DNA of 15,613 bases from JBFJVZ01 sp041623895. GTDB taxonomy: Bacteria > Planctomycetota > Planctomycetia > Pirellulales > Pirellulaceae. A program made the translations under genes and the position numbers. Below are positions 13,934-15,613 of the stretch, in pieces. Under the pieces are notes generated by a model. That model was not told the origin of the DNA. It ran no database searches and worked only from the letters and a program-made list of their open reading frames with translations. The stretch spans positions 1 through 15,613 of the forward strand of contig JBFJVZ010000151.1 in the NCBI GenBank assembly GCA_041623895.1, written 5' to 3'. How positions within the stretch are numbered: position 1 is the stretch's first letter; every line of letters begins with the position of its first letter.

Positions 13934-14360
13934 CACCACAGATGAGATTTATCTCGAGCGAATTGTTCTTCTCGCGATCGTACTCGGTCATTTGATCATC
14001 AGCAACTAAGCAGTTGTCAGCTGCTGCAACCACGTCAATGGTACTTGGACTAACGATACCAGCTAGTGCTCTGTCAGGGACGAATTCAGGGGAGCGCGGG
14101 CTCCGTCCGAGCCGACGCGTCCGAAAACGTTTTGCGGCTCCGCGGGAGCGTCGCCCTCCCATCGGTGTTGAAACTTGAGCAGAAGGTATATCTCGGCCTC
14201 TTCTCACCATCCCAGCCCAGGGCGAGGCTGAAATGGTCTCGGCTCGGTCGGAGCGTCGCCCTCCCGATGTGGGAGTAGGGAGCTTGAAGTGAGCGGAAGA
14301 GCAAGACAAAGTAGAGACGACACTCAGAGTCGAAACCGTTTGAATAGGTGAATCAAAGAT
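13934..14360. other. Intergenic region with GC-rich palindromic repeats
   Basis: The 427 bases between mnmE and the secreted protein contain no convincing gene. The first 130 bases are unremarkable, with an imperfect hairpin GAGAT/ATCTC just after the mnmE stop. From about 14090 the DNA is GC-rich: a GGAGC/GCTCC hairpin at 14091-14104, two copies of a repeat sharing GGAGCGTCGCCCTCCC (listed separately), and a CAGCC/GGCTG hairpin at 14213-14230. The promoter of the gene at 14361 must lie here or in the last 80 bases, but I see no clear -35/-10 pair. Confidence 0.6.
14134..14265. repeat. Two copies of a GGAGCGTCGCCCTCCC palindromic repeat
   Basis: The 16-base sequence occurs exactly at 14145-14160 and 14250-14265, 105 bases apart. 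In both copies it is preceded by a CGGCTC-containing segment (14135-14140 and 14240-14245) and followed by a similar GATG/ATCGG tail. GGGAG and CTCCC in the first copy can pair around a 7-base loop; the second copy can form GGAG/CTCC. The spacing and orientation (same strand) suggest dispersed palindromic elements rather than an operon signal. Confidence 0.7.
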
Positions 14361-15434
14361 ATGAACAGTAGTCCCTTCGTCTGCTCCGCAATGATGCTGC
14401 TGTCCGTTGCTGGGGCGCGACAGCAGTTGTTCGGCGAGGAGATCCAAGTCAATGAAGACACACAGCAAATCACGATTGAAACTTCAGCGTTGAAAGCATC
14501 GATTCGAAAACAGGGTTACGTCAGTGGCGTTGCCGGTGGATCGTTCGTTGACAAAAAGACCGGAGCAACCGACCTGGGTTTCGGACTGGACATTGTTGAC
14601 TGGATCATGGAGCCGGGAAGTGATGAGGATTACCGCAGCGAACTTGATGACGAATTGGTTTATCGCTTCGGCAATCTCTACCATGGCAACCGCCCCAAGC
14701 GTTCGATCGAAGGCCCGCAAATCTGCACGAAGGCCGGCCAGGTAGCACCAAAGTTAATTCGCGGCAAGGACTTCGTTGCCGCGGTTATGTCATTTCGATA
14801 CAAGACCGCCGCGCCGGGAAAGCAGGCGGGATCGACGTGGACGCAGACGATCGTCTTTCCCGCAGGAAAACGATATTTTGTTTCCAGCGATCGCATCGCT
14901 TCGGTCAACAGCAGCGATGCCATGTTCTTGCGGATCGATATGCCTGGCCACATCAAACACAACCGCGGCGACTCCTTTAGCCAAATCTATCTGAGCTACC
15001 TGCCGCAAGCCAACCGTCCGCAAGGAATTGGCGACAGCCGGACCATTGCCGCGAGCAACTTTGTGGATGATTTCGCCCCCGATACCTGGTTCAATTATCG
15101 CCGTGATCGACTTGAACAAACCGGTCAGGCACTGCCGCAGCGATTCATTCGCGCTTATCGAATTCGCAACAAAGAGACGGGGTCGGACGGGCCATGGCTG
15201 GCCGGCATGACGCTGCAAAGCGATCTTGTTCACGAAGCCTGGTGTCACCAACGCGGCTATGTCTGCATGATCGAAGAGTTTGGAGGACGGCCGATCAAGG
15301 CTGGCCAGTCATTCAGTGCGGCCTTCATCGTCGGCTACTTTGACTCGATTGATGAAATGCACGAAGTCTACGACAAATACGCTGGACATCGTGGTTTGTC
15401 GGTGGACGCCGGTGGCTGGAAACTAACGAAGTGA
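14361..15434 (+). CDS. Secreted protein of unknown function
   Basis: This 357-residue protein begins with a probable Sec signal peptide (hydrophobic CSAMMLLSVAGA at 8-19, with a possible cleavage after about residue 25). I do not recognise the family. The mature part is rich in alternating polar/hydrophobic and aromatic stretches that suggest mostly beta structure, such as STWTQTIVFPAGKRYFVSSD (about 158-177) and RFIRAYRIRN. Conserved-looking clusters include DIVDWIMEPGSDEDY (77-91), MPGHIKHNRGD, and WLAGMTLQSDLVHEAWCHQRGYV with HEAW. A beta-sandwich fold like those of sugar-mutarotase or lyase accessory domains is a guess only. An AGGTGA about 11 bases before ATG 14361 can serve as ribosome binding site. 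It stands alone: repeats on both sides separate it from its neighbours. Confidence 0.8.
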   Translation: MNSSPFVCSAMMLLSVAGARQQLFGEEIQVNEDTQQITIETSALKASIRKQGYVSGVAGGSFVDKKTGATDLGFGLDIVDWIMEPGSDEDYRSELDDELVYRFGNLYHGNRPKRSIEGPQICTKAGQVAPKLIRGKDFVAAVMSFRYKTAAPGKQAGSTWTQTIVFPAGKRYFVSSDRIASVNSSDAMFLRIDMPGHIKHNRGDSFSQIYLSYLPQANRPQGIGDSRTIAASNFVDDFAPDTWFNYRRDRLEQTGQALPQRFIRAYRIRNKETGSDGPWLAGMTLQSDLVHEAWCHQRGYVCMIEEFGGRPIKAGQSFSAAFIVGYFDSIDEMHEVYDKYAGHRGLSVDAGGWKLTK

Positions 15435-15498
15435 ATTGCAGAAAATACCCGTAAGCTTGGAGCATGTTTTGCAACCCTGCTTGGCTATCGTTGGTCGG

Positions 15499-15512
15499 TG
15501 AGGGGCCCCTCA
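15499..15512. repeat. 14-base perfect palindrome downstream of the secreted protein gene
   Basis: TGAGGGGCCCCTCA is its own reverse complement with no loop, 64 bases after the stop at 15434. No T-run follows. It may be a binding site or part of the adjoining repeat-rich end. Confidence 0.45.
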
Positions 15513-15535
15513 TCCAACGCCGTTAAGGATTCCTG

Positions 15536-15601
15536 GTAGCCGGATTCGCCAGAATTCGGGCGCCGTCCACGATACAACCGAAGTCTGGCGACTCCGGCTA
15601 C
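15536..15601. repeat. Inverted pair of REP hairpins (BIME-like element)
   Basis: Two 24-base units lie in opposite orientation, 15536-15559 on the plus strand and 15578-15601 on the minus strand, 18 bases apart. Each starts with GTAG and folds by itself: CCGGATTC, loop GCCA, GAATTCGG in the first; CCGGAGTC, loop GCCA, GACTTCGG in the second. Stems are 8 bp with one G-T pair. The units differ at two positions that pair with each other (T-A in one, G-C in the other), so the pairing is kept. GTAG at the foot plus a hairpin is the layout of REP elements, and two inverted REPs form a BIME. Confidence 0.8.
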
Positions 15602-15613
15602 GAAGAACAGCCC

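Overview
The window looks like a chromosomal segment of a planctomycete, most likely a Pirellulaceae (Rhodopirellula/Rubripirellula-like) bacterium. The reasons are the moderate-to-high GC, a Tat-exported Gfo/Idh/MocA oxidoreductase of the type amplified in planctomycetes, a helix-turn-helix/receiver fusion, a planctomycete-style REP-associated transposase, and intergenic regions full of short palindromic repeats. This assignment is inference from protein style; no rRNA or other marker is present.

Left part (1-2341, minus strand): the start of a PAS-containing signalling protein, cut by the window edge, preceded by a response regulator that joins a receiver to an anti-sigma-type ATPase domain, and an M42 metallo-aminopeptidase. 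Middle-left (2342-5749, plus strand): a long spacer with hairpins and one doubtful small gene, then an HTH/degenerate-receiver regulator with a 10-bp inverted repeat upstream and a textbook terminator downstream, then moaC (molybdenum cofactor) and a long-chain polyprenyl diphosphate synthase (probably quinone side chain).

Repeat region (5750-6725): a frameshifted REP-associated tyrosine transposase (RAYT) lies between copies of a short repeat. The outermost copies on each side begin with GTAG, as REP elements handled by RAYTs do. A tandem 72-nt period built from the same repeat family follows.

Right part (6726-15434, plus strand): a Tat-secreted oxidoreductase, then an AT-rich AGATCTC-type repeat patch, then a probable operon tsaE - small-molecule kinase - DsbD-like thiol:disulfide interchange protein - mnmE. 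It joins two tRNA-modification factors (t6A37 and U34 wobble modification) with a kinase and a membrane redox protein. After a spacer with GC-rich palindromic repeats comes an unrecognised secreted protein. The window ends in a clean pair of inverted REP hairpins whose stems show compensatory changes.

I see no CRISPR array, tRNA, rRNA, phage or defence island. The most interesting material is the repeat biology (the RAYT relic with its GTAG-headed repeats, and the inverted REP pair at the right edge) and the HTH/receiver regulator with its own candidate operator.
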